Notes: generated from the sequence alone by a model not told the origin. 51,906 nucleotides of DNA from Limivicinus sp963617275 (GCA_963617275.1 CAVENX010000034.1:1-51906), one strand, 5' to 3'. Shown: positions 41,078 to 49,713, numbered from the stretch's first letter. Program-made: numbers and translations.

Positions 41078-41416
41078 TGTTAAATTACAGAGCGGAGAGC
41101 TTCATACAGTGAGGAGTTAGGATTGAGGAGTGAGGAGTTATTGTGTCGGCATAGCCGACGGATAAAATAGAGTGGAGAGTTAAGAGTGGAGTGAATGTGC
41201 CGCTGACGCGGCGATTCAATTCATGGCTCTGCCTTTGGCAAACGCGCACTCATGGCTCCCTTGAAAGGGGAAGACTCTCCCAAGCGGGGAGAGATGTCGG
41301 CGCAGCCGACAGAGCAGGGGGTGGAGCTGTCAGCGCAGCTGACTGAGGGGTCAATATCAGAGTGGAGAGTGAAATTGCTGTGCCGCTGACACGGCAAATT
41401 AAAAAAGAGGTTTATC
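41078..41416. repeat. Gene-free gap packed with short palindromes and GAGGAGT repeats
   Basis: No gene. There are four copies of a spaced palindrome: GTCGGC-ATA-GCCGAC (41145-41159), GCCGC-TGAC-GCGGC (41199-41212), GTCGGC-GCA-GCCGAC (41296-41310) and GTCAGC-GCA-GCTGAC (41329-41343). They are interleaved with direct repeats of GAGGAGT (41111 on) and of AGAGTGGAGAGT (41169 and 41360). It looks like a mosaic of a dispersed palindromic repeat family with decayed insertions. Confidence 0.65.
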
Positions 41417-42100
41417 ATGCCGGAGTATACGATTCGCCCCATCGCGCATATTGAGAGCGATTTTACAACAAAATTCGGTATTCCGCGCCAGGCGGGGATA
41501 GTGGACGCGCTGGAGGCGCGGATAGTTTTTGACGGGGAGTACGCAAATCCCGACGCCTTGCGCGGCATAGAGGGCTTTTCCCATCTGTGGCTGATATGGC
41601 AGTTTTCGGAAAACCTGCGGGACGGCTGGTCACCCATGGTAAGACCGCCGCGTCTCGGCGGCAATGAGCGCCTCGGCGTGTTCGCCACGCGCGCTCCCTT
41701 TCGACCGAATGGGCTCGGACTGAGCTGCGTAAGGCTGCTGAGAGTGGAAAAAGACGAAAAAAACGGCGTATGTCTTGCGGTCGGCGGAGCCGATCTTATG
41801 AATGGTACGCCCATATTCGATATAAAGCCTTATATACCGTATGCCGACTGCCGCAATGACGCACTTGCCGGGTTTGCTCCGGACAGCGGTGCGCTGCTCG
41901 AGGTGAAATTTGAGGACGGCGCGGAGGAGCGGCTCCCGCCGGAGAAACGGGAGGCGATAGCTGCGGTGCTTGCCAACGACCCGCGTCCGCGTTATCATAA
42001 CGACCCGGAGCGGGTGTACGCGATGGAGTTTGCGGGGCAGGAAATAAAATTCAGGGTAAGCGGAAAAAAGCTGACGGTGTTGAATACCGACGCCCACTGA
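41417..42100 (+). CDS. trmO: tRNA (N6-threonylcarbamoyladenosine-N6)-methyltransferase TrmO
   Basis: A 227-residue TsaA/TrmO-like protein. The N-terminal beta-barrel has IRPIAHIESDFTTKFGIPRQ, FSHLWLIWQF, VRPPRLGG, RLGVFATRAPFRPNGLGLS (the SAM-binding core) and DIKPYIPYAD. Bacterial TrmO methylates t6A37 in threonine tRNAs. The C-terminal ~80 residues (TrmO C-terminal domain, KREAIAAVLANDPRPRYHND) are also present, so it is full length. The ATG follows AAAGAGG by 7 bases. It stands alone between the repeat gap and the dehydrogenase genes. Confidence 0.9.
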   Translation: MPEYTIRPIAHIESDFTTKFGIPRQAGIVDALEARIVFDGEYANPDALRGIEGFSHLWLIWQFSENLRDGWSPMVRPPRLGGNERLGVFATRAPFRPNGLGLSCVRLLRVEKDEKNGVCLAVGGADLMNGTPIFDIKPYIPYADCRNDALAGFAPDSGALLEVKFEDGAEERLPPEKREAIAAVLANDPRPRYHNDPERVYAMEFAGQEIKFRVSGKKLTVLNTDAH

Positions 42101-42147
42101 ACGCAGGAGAGCAGAAGCGCGTGCCGGCATCCGGACGCTGCGCTCAT

Positions 42148-42175
42148 TTGACAGGGCGGTTATAATATATAATAA
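42148..42175 (+). promoter_or_regulatory. Promoter of the E1 alpha/beta operon
   Basis: TTGACA (42148-42153), then a TATAATATATAATAA stretch. The best-spaced -10 is TAATAA (42170-42175, 16-base spacer); TATAAT at 42168-42173 is spaced 14. An 8-bp leader hairpin (GCTCCTCA/TGAGGAGC) follows before the start codon. Confidence 0.6.
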
Positions 42176-42243
42176 ATGCACACTGCTCCTCAGAAGCCTT
42201 CCGGCATGAGGAGCAAATTTCGGAGAGGAAACCAGACAGATAA

Positions 42244-43293
42244 ATGGAAAAAGCAGTATACGCCACCCAAAGGGACAGCGCGAGAGACGGCTATACATGG
42301 GTGGGGACAAATCTGAAGGACAAGTCCGTCTTGCAGGACAGGGAGCTTATGAAAACGCTGCTCCGCCGTATGCAGCTCGGACGTAAATTTGAAAAAAAGA
42401 TACTGAGCCTTTTTGCCGAAAAGCTTCTGCACGGCACGATGCATCCCGGCATCGGCGAGGAGGCGAGCGGCGTCGGGGCGTGCGCCGCCCTTGAAAAGCA
42501 GGACTATATCCTTGCCACACACCGCAGTCATGTGCAGCTTATCGGCCGCGGCATAGACGTGCGCGGGATGATGTGCGAGATCATGGGACGCGAAAACGGG
42601 ATGAACCGCGGCCGCGGTGGATCGATGCATATCGCGGATGCCGCACACGGTATTCTGGGCGCGAACGGAATACTCGGCGCGGGCGCGCCGCTTGCCTGCG
42701 GCGCGGCTCTGGCGGTAAAAATGGATAAAAAGGAAAACACCGTCACGGCGGTGTTTTATGGCGACGGGGCTTCCAATGAGGGCGCCGTACATGAGAGCAT
42801 GAATCTTGCCGCAGCATGGAAGCTGCCGGTCATATTCGTCCTGATGAACAACACCTACGGCATGTCCACCCCGCTTGAAAGAGCCGTCAACGATATGGAT
42901 CTTGCCAAACGGGGCATCCCCTATGGCATAAGAACCTTTGAGTGCGACGGGAATGATGTCCTGTCGGTATACGAGACGGTAAGATCGGCAAGAGAGTACT
43001 GCACCGGTCACGGTGAGCCGGCATACGTCGTACTGCACACCTACCGCACGGCTGGTCACTCCAAATCCGACGTCAACCGCTACCGGACGCAGGAGGAGAT
43101 AGAGCTGTGGAAGAGCCGCGACCCCATTGTCCGCTTTGAAAAGAACATGCTTGAAAACAACGTGCTTTCCGAAGAGGAAATAGCCGCCATTGACAGGGAG
43201 ACAACCGAAATTATTGACGACGCCGTGGAGTACGCGAAAGCAAGCCCCGCTCCCGATGCCGGACAGCTGCTCGACAATGTATGGGCGGATTGA
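42244..43293 (+). CDS. Thiamine-diphosphate dehydrogenase E1 alpha subunit (AcoA-like)
   Basis: A 349-residue E1 alpha of the acetoin/2-oxoacid dehydrogenase family. The N-terminal RRMQLGRKFEKKILSLF, GTMHPGIGEEASGVG and YILATHRSHVQLIGRG are present. The thiamine diphosphate motif GDGASNEGAVHESMN-AAAWKLPVIFVLMNN lies near residue 178. SKSDVNRYRT near residue 275 is the phosphorylation-loop region of the family. It forms an alpha2-beta2 heterotetramer with the next gene. The ribosome binding site GGAGAGG is 15 bases before the ATG, an unusually long spacing. No E2 or E3 gene is in the window, so substrate and acceptor are uncertain; acetoin is the best guess. Confidence 0.88.
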   Translation: MEKAVYATQRDSARDGYTWVGTNLKDKSVLQDRELMKTLLRRMQLGRKFEKKILSLFAEKLLHGTMHPGIGEEASGVGACAALEKQDYILATHRSHVQLIGRGIDVRGMMCEIMGRENGMNRGRGGSMHIADAAHGILGANGILGAGAPLACGAALAVKMDKKENTVTAVFYGDGASNEGAVHESMNLAAAWKLPVIFVLMNNTYGMSTPLERAVNDMDLAKRGIPYGIRTFECDGNDVLSVYETVRSAREYCTGHGEPAYVVLHTYRTAGHSKSDVNRYRTQEEIELWKSRDPIVRFEKNMLENNVLSEEEIAAIDRETTEIIDDAVEYAKASPAPDAGQLLDNVWAD

Positions 43294-43307
43294 AGGAGGA
43301 GAGAGAC

Positions 43308-44294
43308 ATGGCGGAAGAAAAAAGAATAATAACCTACTGCGAGGCGATACGCGAGGCGATGTGCGAGGAGATGCGCCGCGATGAGAATGTGTTTCTCATG
43401 GGCGAGGACATCGGTGTTTATGGCGGCTGCTTCGGCGTAAGCCGAGGCATGATCGAGCAGTTCGGCGCGGAGCGCGTACGGGAAACGCCTATTTCCGAAA
43501 CGGCGTTCATGGGTGCGGCGGTCGGCGCGGCCATGCTTGGCAAGCGCCCGATAGTTGAGCTTATGTTCTCCGACTTCATCGGCGTATGCATGGATCAGGT
43601 GATGAATCAGGCGGCGAAGATACACTATATGTTCGGAGGGAAAAGCAGTGTCCCCATGGTTCTGCGCACACCTCAGGGCGGCGGCACCGGCGCTGCGGCG
43701 CAGCATTCCCAGACGCTTGAAGCGCTGTTCGCGCACATTCCCGGACTCAAGGTCGCGGTTCCGGGCAACGCTTACGACGCAAAGGGACTGCTCAAGACGG
43801 CTATCCGCGACAATAACCCCGTGATCTTCCTTGAATCGAAGCTGCTGTATAAAACCGAGTGTGAGGTTCCGCAAGAGGAATACACCGTCCCGTTCGGCAC
43901 TGCCGCCGTAAGGCGCGAGGGCAGCGACGCTACGCTTGTTTCGTGGGGACGCACGGTCCGGATGTGCATGGACGCCGCCGAAACGCTTGCCGCAGATGGC
44001 GTAAGCTGCGAGGTCATAGATGTGCGAACGCTTGTACCGTTGGATATAAATACGATTATTGAGTCCGTGAAGAAGACGCACAGGCTCGTTATCGTCCATG
44101 AGGCGGTCAAAACCGGCGGCTTCGGCGGTGAGATCGCGTCGCAGGTATGCGAAAGCGAGGCGTTTTCCTACCTCACCGCGCCCATAAGGCGTGTCGCCGC
44201 GGCGGATTGCCCTGTACCGTTCAGCGCGGTGCTTGAAAAAGCGTGCTTCCCGGATGCAGAACGCGTCGTGCGCGCCGTCAGGGAAATAATGTGA
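43308..44294 (+). CDS. Thiamine-diphosphate dehydrogenase E1 beta subunit (AcoB-like)
   Basis: A 328-residue E1 beta with EAIREAMCEEMRRDENVFLMG, the cofactor Glu region RETPISETAFMGAAVGAAM, and VPMVLRTPQGGGTGAAAQHSQ as in family beta subunits. The ATG at 43308 has GGAGGAG 7 bases upstream and lies 14 bases after the alpha-subunit stop; the longer frame overlaps the alpha gene and was rejected. A bidirectional terminator follows immediately. No lipoyl E2 gene follows, unlike typical aco operons. Confidence 0.9.
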   Translation: MAEEKRIITYCEAIREAMCEEMRRDENVFLMGEDIGVYGGCFGVSRGMIEQFGAERVRETPISETAFMGAAVGAAMLGKRPIVELMFSDFIGVCMDQVMNQAAKIHYMFGGKSSVPMVLRTPQGGGTGAAAQHSQTLEALFAHIPGLKVAVPGNAYDAKGLLKTAIRDNNPVIFLESKLLYKTECEVPQEEYTVPFGTAAVRREGSDATLVSWGRTVRMCMDAAETLAADGVSCEVIDVRTLVPLDINTIIESVKKTHRLVIVHEAVKTGGFGGEIASQVCESEAFSYLTAPIRRVAAADCPVPFSAVLEKACFPDAERVVRAVREIM

Positions 44295-44303
44295 AAGTGA
44301 TAC

Positions 44304-44350
44304 AAAAAACGGCTCCGGCAGAATCCGAATCGTCTGCCGGAGCCGTTTTT
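44304..44350. terminator. Bidirectional terminator between E1 beta and DegT genes
   Basis: Eighteen-base arms (AAAAACGGCTCCGGCAGA and its complement) with a 10-base loop and U-tracts both ways. It serves the two convergent operons. Confidence 0.93.
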
Positions 44351-44354
44351 GCGC

Positions 44355-45467
44355 TCACGTAAGGATTATATCGCAGATACGGTCAACGTCGTCATGCGAA
44401 AGGCCGGCGTACAGCGGCAGCGTCAGCACGTGCTCTGCCGTGTGCTTTGCGGCGGGAGTGGCGTCGGGGTCAAAGCCCGGCTTGCCGCGGTAGCACTCAA
44501 AGGAGTTGGTCAGCGGATAAAAATATTTCCGCGCAACGACGCCCTCTTTACCAAGCCTGTCGAATATCTCGTCCCTTGTGTATTTGTACCCGTCAAACAC
44601 GACTGGATAATAGCCGTAGTTCGACTTCACGCCGCTCTGCGGCGTGTTGAGCTTTATGCCCTCCGTGCCGGAAAGACGGGCGTTATAATGCTCGCTCACG
44701 GCTCTGCGCTTTTCTATCTCCCGGTCGAGGTGGCGTAGGTTGCATATGCCCATCGCCGCGCAGAACTCGTTCATTTTCGCATTGCCGCCGACATAGGGGA
44801 CGGATTCCGGCCCGTGGATGCCAAAGTTTTTGAGGTCATAGAATATCTGCTCAAGCGAATCGTCGTTATAGCACAGCGCACCGCCTTCAATGGTGTTGAA
44901 GACCTTTGTCGCGTGGAACGAGAACATGGACACATCCCCGAAGCAAGCGGCGCTTACGCCATTTTTAGTCACGCCGAATGCGTGGGCGGCGTCATATATG
45001 ACCCGGAGCGAGTGCTTTTTTGCGATTTTTTCTATCGCGTCCGTGTCGCAGAGATTGCCGTATACGTGCACCGGCATGATGGCGACGGTTTTGTCCGTGA
45101 TAAGACTCTCTATTTTGTTCACATCAATGGTGTAATCAACGTCGTTGATGTCGCAGAAGACCGGCGTATTGCCGGTGCGGACTATCGCGTGAGTGGTGGA
45201 AGCAAAGGTATACGGCGTCGTGATTATTTCGCCGTGCAGTCCCAGCCCCTCAAGCACGTTTTCAAGCGCAAGATGCCCGTTCGTGAGGAGCGTGACGTGC
45301 CTGACGCCGAGATATCCCTCCAGCTGCCGCTGTAGACGCTGATGCTTTTCACCCATGTTCGTCAGCCAATGCGTGTCCCATATATCGCGTATTTCGTCGC
45401 AATATTCTTCAAAGTCGGGCATTGAGGAACGCGTTACATTTATTATCCCGCTTGTCTTGTTTTCCAT
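44355..45467 (-). CDS. DegT/DnrJ/EryC1/StrS-family sugar aminotransferase
   Basis: A 370-residue PLP enzyme of the sugar-aminotransferase family, which transfers an amino group to a nucleotide-linked ketosugar. Visible are LTNGHLALE, TTPYTFASTTHAI, VHVYGN, IYDAAHAFG (Asp159 contacts the PLP ring nitrogen) and FSFHATKVFNTIEGGALC with Lys188 as the Schiff-base lysine. The C-terminus YPVVFDGYKYTRDEIFDRL is typical. GGAGG lies 6 bases before the ATG. It is the last gene of the minus-strand glycan operon; a terminator follows after 4 bases. No nucleotide-sugar dehydratase is nearby, so the keto substrate must come from elsewhere. Confidence 0.93.
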   Translation of the reverse strand: MENKTSGIINVTRSSMPDFEEYCDEIRDIWDTHWLTNMGEKHQRLQRQLEGYLGVRHVTLLTNGHLALENVLEGLGLHGEIITTPYTFASTTHAIVRTGNTPVFCDINDVDYTIDVNKIESLITDKTVAIMPVHVYGNLCDTDAIEKIAKKHSLRVIYDAAHAFGVTKNGVSAACFGDVSMFSFHATKVFNTIEGGALCYNDDSLEQIFYDLKNFGIHGPESVPYVGGNAKMNEFCAAMGICNLRHLDREIEKRRAVSEHYNARLSGTEGIKLNTPQSGVKSNYGYYPVVFDGYKYTRDEIFDRLGKEGVVARKYFYPLTNSFECYRGKPGFDPDATPAAKHTAEHVLTLPLYAGLSHDDVDRICDIILT

Positions 45468-45522
45468 ATAAATCCTCCAAACAGTTCTAAAAAATCCTCA
45501 CGCATGGGAGAAATTAGGTTAT

Positions 45523-46809
45523 TTAAACGCGCCAGTCCAGAAGACTCTCCACCATGTCAAGATCGAAAACCGCCGCGCCGCACTTTTCGGAAACCAGCCG
45601 CCGCTCGGCAAATGAATCGTCTATAAAAACGGAACGCGGCCCGATGTATTCTGCCTTGTTCCCGTCAGACGGGATATGTATTATCTCATCGAAAAGAGCG
45701 GGCGATACGGCATATTTTTCCATGCTCAGGCCGATGTCGTCCGCATGCTTTGTCAGGAGAAAAAGCTTTTTGCCCTTGCCGCGTGCCTGATAGAGAAACA
45801 TCATAAGAAAGCCGTTGACTCTGCCGTTTACGACAATGGTATCGTCAAAATCGACATATACGCTGTCGTAGTCGATGTCCGTTTTGAATCTTGAGATGAA
45901 CGCCCGGTCAAGGAGCAGAGCGTTGCCGTTGTTTATTATGTCTACATCCATGCCCCACATATTGAAAAGCGTCAGCATCGGCATATTTACGCCCAGGTTT
46001 CTTGTGAGACACATAGTGCCGGCAATGCGCGGTGCGATCTCCATGAGCCTGTATTCGCCCTGAGCGTTTTCCTTGAGCTGGAAAAACCATGCGCCGTTGA
46101 AAGAAAAGCGGCCGTTTATATCCAGCGCGATCTTTTCTATCGCATCCGTGCAGGGAAGCCTTTCGGAGCGCACGGATATTCCGGCGCGGATACGGGCGCG
46201 GGTGCGCGGGCTTGCTATGCGCAGCTTTCCGCAGCGGTCGGTGAAGCAGTCCACCGTAAACTCCTCGCCCGGCAGATATTCGCATATCGCGTATTCAACG
46301 CCGTCCGAAAGCGCCTCGTCGAGCTGTGCGCGGCTGTCGATGCGCCGCGCCCCCTCCGCGCCCTGCCCTACGGCGGGCTTTATGAACACCGGGAAGCTTT
46401 CCACGTCTTCCGCACACGCATAGGTTTTCGGAAGATAGTACGCACCTGAAAGAAAGGCATAGGTCCTGTTCTTCGAGCGGGTGATCTCAACGGTCTCAAG
46501 CGCGGAGGTCACGACGGCGGCATGAAGCTCCTGCTGTATCTCGGTAAGCTTTAAGAGAACGCTGTCGTGCGCGGGATAGATATAATCTATATGGTACTTA
46601 TCCACAGCTTCGTTGACCTTTGCCGTAAAGTCCGCGCTGTCCGGGTAGGGGATATCCTCGACGCAGGTCTCATATACAAACTCAGCATGACAAGGTCTGC
46701 TTGTGCCGCCGAAAAGCTTCACAAACTTGCTGTATTTCAGCGCGTTGTTTATTTCAAGTGCGATTTCTGTCCCAGCAGGGAGGACAAGAATGTTTTTTAC
46801 GTCAGCCAT
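45523..46809 (-). CDS. ATP-grasp ligase fused to a HAD-like phosphatase domain
   Basis: A 428-residue two-domain protein. Residues 1-300 form a carbamoyl-phosphate-synthase-like ATP-grasp enzyme, with a Rossmann-like start (NILVLPAGTEIA), FIKPAVGQGAEGARRI (ATP-binding Lys144), CEYLPGEEFTVDCF and LMEIAPRIAG (Glu257, metal). Residues 315-428 carry all four HAD motifs: VYVDFDDTI (D320, D322), LLTKH (T353), K385 in SDGNKAEY, and SVFIDDSFAERR (D397-D398). ATP-grasp enzymes join a carboxylate to an amine or thiol; HAD domains remove phosphate. In this operon it may add an amino acid or similar group to an amino sugar made by the neighbouring aminotransferase. That reaction is an inference. Confidence 0.85.
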   Translation of the reverse strand: MADVKNILVLPAGTEIALEINNALKYSKFVKLFGGTSRPCHAEFVYETCVEDIPYPDSADFTAKVNEAVDKYHIDYIYPAHDSVLLKLTEIQQELHAAVVTSALETVEITRSKNRTYAFLSGAYYLPKTYACAEDVESFPVFIKPAVGQGAEGARRIDSRAQLDEALSDGVEYAICEYLPGEEFTVDCFTDRCGKLRIASPRTRARIRAGISVRSERLPCTDAIEKIALDINGRFSFNGAWFFQLKENAQGEYRLMEIAPRIAGTMCLTRNLGVNMPMLTLFNMWGMDVDIINNGNALLLDRAFISRFKTDIDYDSVYVDFDDTIVVNGRVNGFLMMFLYQARGKGKKLFLLTKHADDIGLSMEKYAVSPALFDEIIHIPSDGNKAEYIGPRSVFIDDSFAERRLVSEKCGAAVFDLDMVESLLDWRV

Positions 46810-46827
46810 ATGGTTTTCCTCTGAAAA

Positions 46828-48270
46828 TCACTTGCTTCTGTGCAGAAGCTTTTTCGCCGTGGAAAGAATGTAGGAGAATGTGTCCACCTTGAAAAGCGCG
46901 GAAAGCCCGATATACACGTCCGCGCCGAGCAGCACCTGAATGAGCAGCACCGGCAGATCGCCGATGTTGAGCCGCTGCACCGGATAGACGCAGGCGCCCA
47001 TGACGCAGCTTAATACGATCGCCGGAAGCATATCCCGGAGCTGCGCGGGGTATGAGTAGCCCAGGAGCTTCTTGTTCGGCCATGAATTTATGATCTGCGC
47101 AAGCACACTTGTAAACAGCAGGCTCAGCGCCATGACATAGACGCCGTAGTTCATCGTCGCCAGCAGCACAAGCACGCCTATGACCTTCTTGATTATCTCA
47201 AGCTTCAAAAACATATCGCTGCGCCCGACGGCCTTTATCGCATTCAGGTTTGCGGTGTGAAGAGGGTAGAACGCATAGGAAAAGCAGAATATGCGCAGGT
47301 ACGGCACACACGGCAGCCATTTTTCCGTCAGCAGAAATCTCACGAACGGCTCTGCGCAGACCGCAAGCCCCATCATCAGCGGCATCATCACATAGCTGCT
47401 CACCTTGATGGCGCGCCGCGTCATTTCTCTCACGCTCTCCGTGCTGTCCTGCTTGTCTGAAAGCACCGGCAGAAGCACGCTGTCTATCGAGGAGTTTATG
47501 TTTTCGACCAGAATATTCGGGATATAATTGCCGCGGTTATAAAAGGCAAGGTCGGCGTCGGTATACTTTACGGCGATGATTATTTCCCGGAGCTTGTTGT
47601 ACACCGTGTCCAGCAGACCGGAAGCAAGCAGCTTCCAGCCGTAATTCAGAAGTCCCCTGAGCCGTTCAAAGGAGAACATCCGTTTTGGTTTCCAGCCGAC
47701 CGTGAGCCACAGAATGGCGGTGTTCACCGTGACGTTGGAAAGCTGCTGCGCGACGAGCGCCCATACGCCGAAGCCCATGTACACCATCGTTATCCCGACC
47801 GCCGCGGACAGGAGCGTCCCGCCGAGTGTGGCGAAGAAAAAGCGCTTGAATTGCAGGGTTTTGGAAACGTATGCCTGCTGGACGTTCTTGACGCCCGCTA
47901 CAACTACCGTAAGGCCGAGCACTCTAATGATCGCGGTCAGCTGAGCGTCCTTGTAGCCCTTTGCTATGAGCGGGGCGAAAGCGAACAGTAGCGCATACAG
48001 GACAAGGCAGAACGTCACGTTGAAATAAAACACCGATGAAAAGTCAAGATCGTCGGGATCTTTCTTCTGTATGAGCGAGTTTGCCATGCCGCTGTCCACA
48101 AAAACGAGCAGAATGGAGGTGATGAGCGTCACTTTGGCAACGGTCCCGAAAACCGTCGGCTCAAGCATACGCGCAAGGATTATCTGCACCGCCATCGACA
48201 CCAGCTGCGAACCGAAGCGTTCAAGGAAGCGCCATATAAGATTTGAAAAAACCTTTTGTCCGTTGTCCAT
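46828..48270 (-). CDS. Lipid-linked oligosaccharide flippase (Wzx/WzxC-like)
   Basis: A polytopic MOP-superfamily protein of 480 residues with about 12-14 helices. It starts LIWRFLERFGSQLVSMAVQI followed by ILARMLEPTVFGTVAKVTLI, the N-terminal signature of WzxC-type exporters, and has YNRGNYIPNILVENINSSID near the middle. It should flip an undecaprenyl-linked oligosaccharide outward. It is 6 bases downstream of the glycosyltransferase and 18 bases before the ATP-grasp gene. A second, less similar flippase is encoded at 21518-22972. Confidence 0.9.
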   Translation of the reverse strand: MDNGQKVFSNLIWRFLERFGSQLVSMAVQIILARMLEPTVFGTVAKVTLITSILLVFVDSGMANSLIQKKDPDDLDFSSVFYFNVTFCLVLYALLFAFAPLIAKGYKDAQLTAIIRVLGLTVVVAGVKNVQQAYVSKTLQFKRFFFATLGGTLLSAAVGITMVYMGFGVWALVAQQLSNVTVNTAILWLTVGWKPKRMFSFERLRGLLNYGWKLLASGLLDTVYNKLREIIIAVKYTDADLAFYNRGNYIPNILVENINSSIDSVLLPVLSDKQDSTESVREMTRRAIKVSSYVMMPLMMGLAVCAEPFVRFLLTEKWLPCVPYLRIFCFSYAFYPLHTANLNAIKAVGRSDMFLKLEIIKKVIGVLVLLATMNYGVYVMALSLLFTSVLAQIINSWPNKKLLGYSYPAQLRDMLPAIVLSCVMGACVYPVQRLNIGDLPVLLIQVLLGADVYIGLSALFKVDTFSYILSTAKKLLHRSK

Positions 48271-48276
48271 TAAAAT

Positions 48277-49263
48277 TTATTCTCCGTAGCCCTGTTTTCT
48301 GCGGTAATATGCGTGAAACGCGGGAAAGCTTTTCTTTATTCCCGTCTTGAGCCGGTACGAAAACGGCTTTGTCTTTAGAATGTCGAGGTATGGCTTTTCA
48401 TAAAGCTTCTCTACCTGGCCGGTTATGTCGTAAAGCTCATACCGGCGCAGTGTAAGCTCACGCTCTGCTGCGCGCAGATTTTCGCCCTCAAGCCGCGGCA
48501 GCATCGTTTCTATCATGGCGATCTCACCCGTGACAAACTCCTTGAGTTTGTCGTAGCTCCTGCCGAGATTGCTGCTCCACGCTTCGGGATTGCTGCTTAT
48601 GCGGTAAACGGACATTTCCCTGTCAAGAAAGCGCACCTTACCGTTCATTGTGAGCCAAAGCCCGATGGCGTAGTCGGTAAAGCCGTAGGAGCCGGCGACA
48701 TGATGAAAGTCCGGCGGGGAGACGATATATTCGCGCCGCGCAAGGATGGAGCTTGTATGAAACGCATTTGACATGCCCGTGACGACCGTTTCAAAATCCA
48801 CATCCCGATCGCCTTTTTTTGCGATCAGCGGCCTGTCGGCGGCGGAATCTGCGCAGAAATGGAGCACAGTGTTGTGGACGCAGGCGGAATAATCGGGATG
48901 CGCCTCAAGAAAATCCACCTGGCGCTGAAGCTTTTCGCAGTCGCACCACCTGTCGTCGCCCTCGCACAGCGCAATGTATCTGCCCTTCGCATTGGGGTAA
49001 AAGACCTTTTCGAAAAGCCCGGGCATACCGAGCCGGGAAAAAAGATTTTCCTTCTGGTAAAAGGGGCGGATGATCTCCGGATACTTTGCGGCATAATCCC
49101 TGATGACAGCGGCGGTGGCATCTGCGGAGCAGTCGTCGTTCACCAGAACCTCAAACGGGAAATCCGTTTCCTGAGATATAAAGCCGTCGAGACATTCGCG
49201 CAGGTACTGTTCATGATTATATGCCGTACAGAGGACGGAAACCATACATTCGTTATCGGGCAT
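48277..49263 (-). CDS. Family 2 glycosyltransferase
   Basis: A GT-A glycosyltransferase of about 328 residues. VSVLCTAYNHEQYLRECLDG, VLVNDDCSADAT and GDDRWCDCEKLQRQV form the nucleotide-sugar site. The C-terminus is basic and ends FPAFHAYYRRKQGYGE with no membrane segment. It would add one sugar to a lipid-linked intermediate at the inner face of the membrane. The ATG at 49263 is preferred: AAGGAG is 7 bases upstream. The alternatives are ATG at 49269 (1 base from that site) and TTG at 49281. It is the first gene of the four-gene glycan operon, with a consensus promoter about 130 bases upstream. Confidence 0.9.
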   Translation of the reverse strand: MPDNECMVSVLCTAYNHEQYLRECLDGFISQETDFPFEVLVNDDCSADATAAVIRDYAAKYPEIIRPFYQKENLFSRLGMPGLFEKVFYPNAKGRYIALCEGDDRWCDCEKLQRQVDFLEAHPDYSACVHNTVLHFCADSAADRPLIAKKGDRDVDFETVVTGMSNAFHTSSILARREYIVSPPDFHHVAGSYGFTDYAIGLWLTMNGKVRFLDREMSVYRISSNPEAWSSNLGRSYDKLKEFVTGEIAMIETMLPRLEGENLRAAERELTLRRYELYDITGQVEKLYEKPYLDILKTKPFSYRLKTGIKKSFPAFHAYYRRKQGYGE

Positions 49264-49389
49264 TTCCATGCTCCTTATCAATGTCCTTATTTTTGCGGCA
49301 GCGGGCGAAAAACAGGGAGATATAAGCGCACTGCCTGTTTCCTGCGCACTCGTGTCCGCGATGCCGCAGGATACTGTTTCAATTTATAT

Positions 49390-49418
49390 ATTATACTGCC
49401 AAACCATGCCTATTTCAA
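49390..49418 (-). promoter_or_regulatory. Promoter of the glycan operon
   Basis: Minus-strand TTGAAA (49413-49418), exact 17-base spacer, consensus TATAAT (49390-49395). It leaves a leader of about 120 bases before the glycosyltransferase start. Apart from this, 49264-49490 contains no gene. Confidence 0.8.
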
Positions 49419-49491
49419 CCAAAAACTTTCTCTTATAATTCCGGGCGCTTTCTCTTCCGGACGGTTCAAAGAAAAAACGGAAAATCAGGTA

Positions 49492-49520
49492 TTGACAAAA
49501 TCCAAGATACCTGTTATTAT
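49492..49520 (+). promoter_or_regulatory. Promoter of the tRNA-Ala region
   Basis: TTGACA (49492-49497), 17-base spacer, TATTAT (49515-49520). It is 11 bases before a truncated tRNA copy and 100 bases before the intact tRNA-Ala. Confidence 0.8.
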
Positions 49521-49531
49521 ATTTCTGCTAT

Positions 49532-49552
49532 GGGGGTATAGCTCAGCTGGGA
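49532..49552 (+). pseudogene. 5' fragment of tRNA-Ala
   Basis: The first 21 bases are identical to the start of the intact tRNA-Ala 89 bases downstream (acceptor 5' strand and part of the D arm); then the sequence diverges. A CCCCC run about 20 bases further on can pair with its GGGGG. It occupies the position a promoter-proximal tRNA gene would have. Confidence 0.75.
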
Positions 49553-49599
49553 ACCCGGTTGAAGCGGTAAACAACCCCCGCACTAATTGAATAAGAAAT

Positions 49600-49713
<114 letters not shown>

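Noticed and set aside
41078..41416. CRISPR array
   Set aside because: The repeats are short, of unequal spacing and of different sequence; no regular repeat-spacer pattern exists here or elsewhere in the window, and no cas gene is present.
49532..49580. A second complete tRNA gene at the upstream copy
   Set aside because: Only the first 21 bases match; no anticodon or T arm can be folded from what follows.
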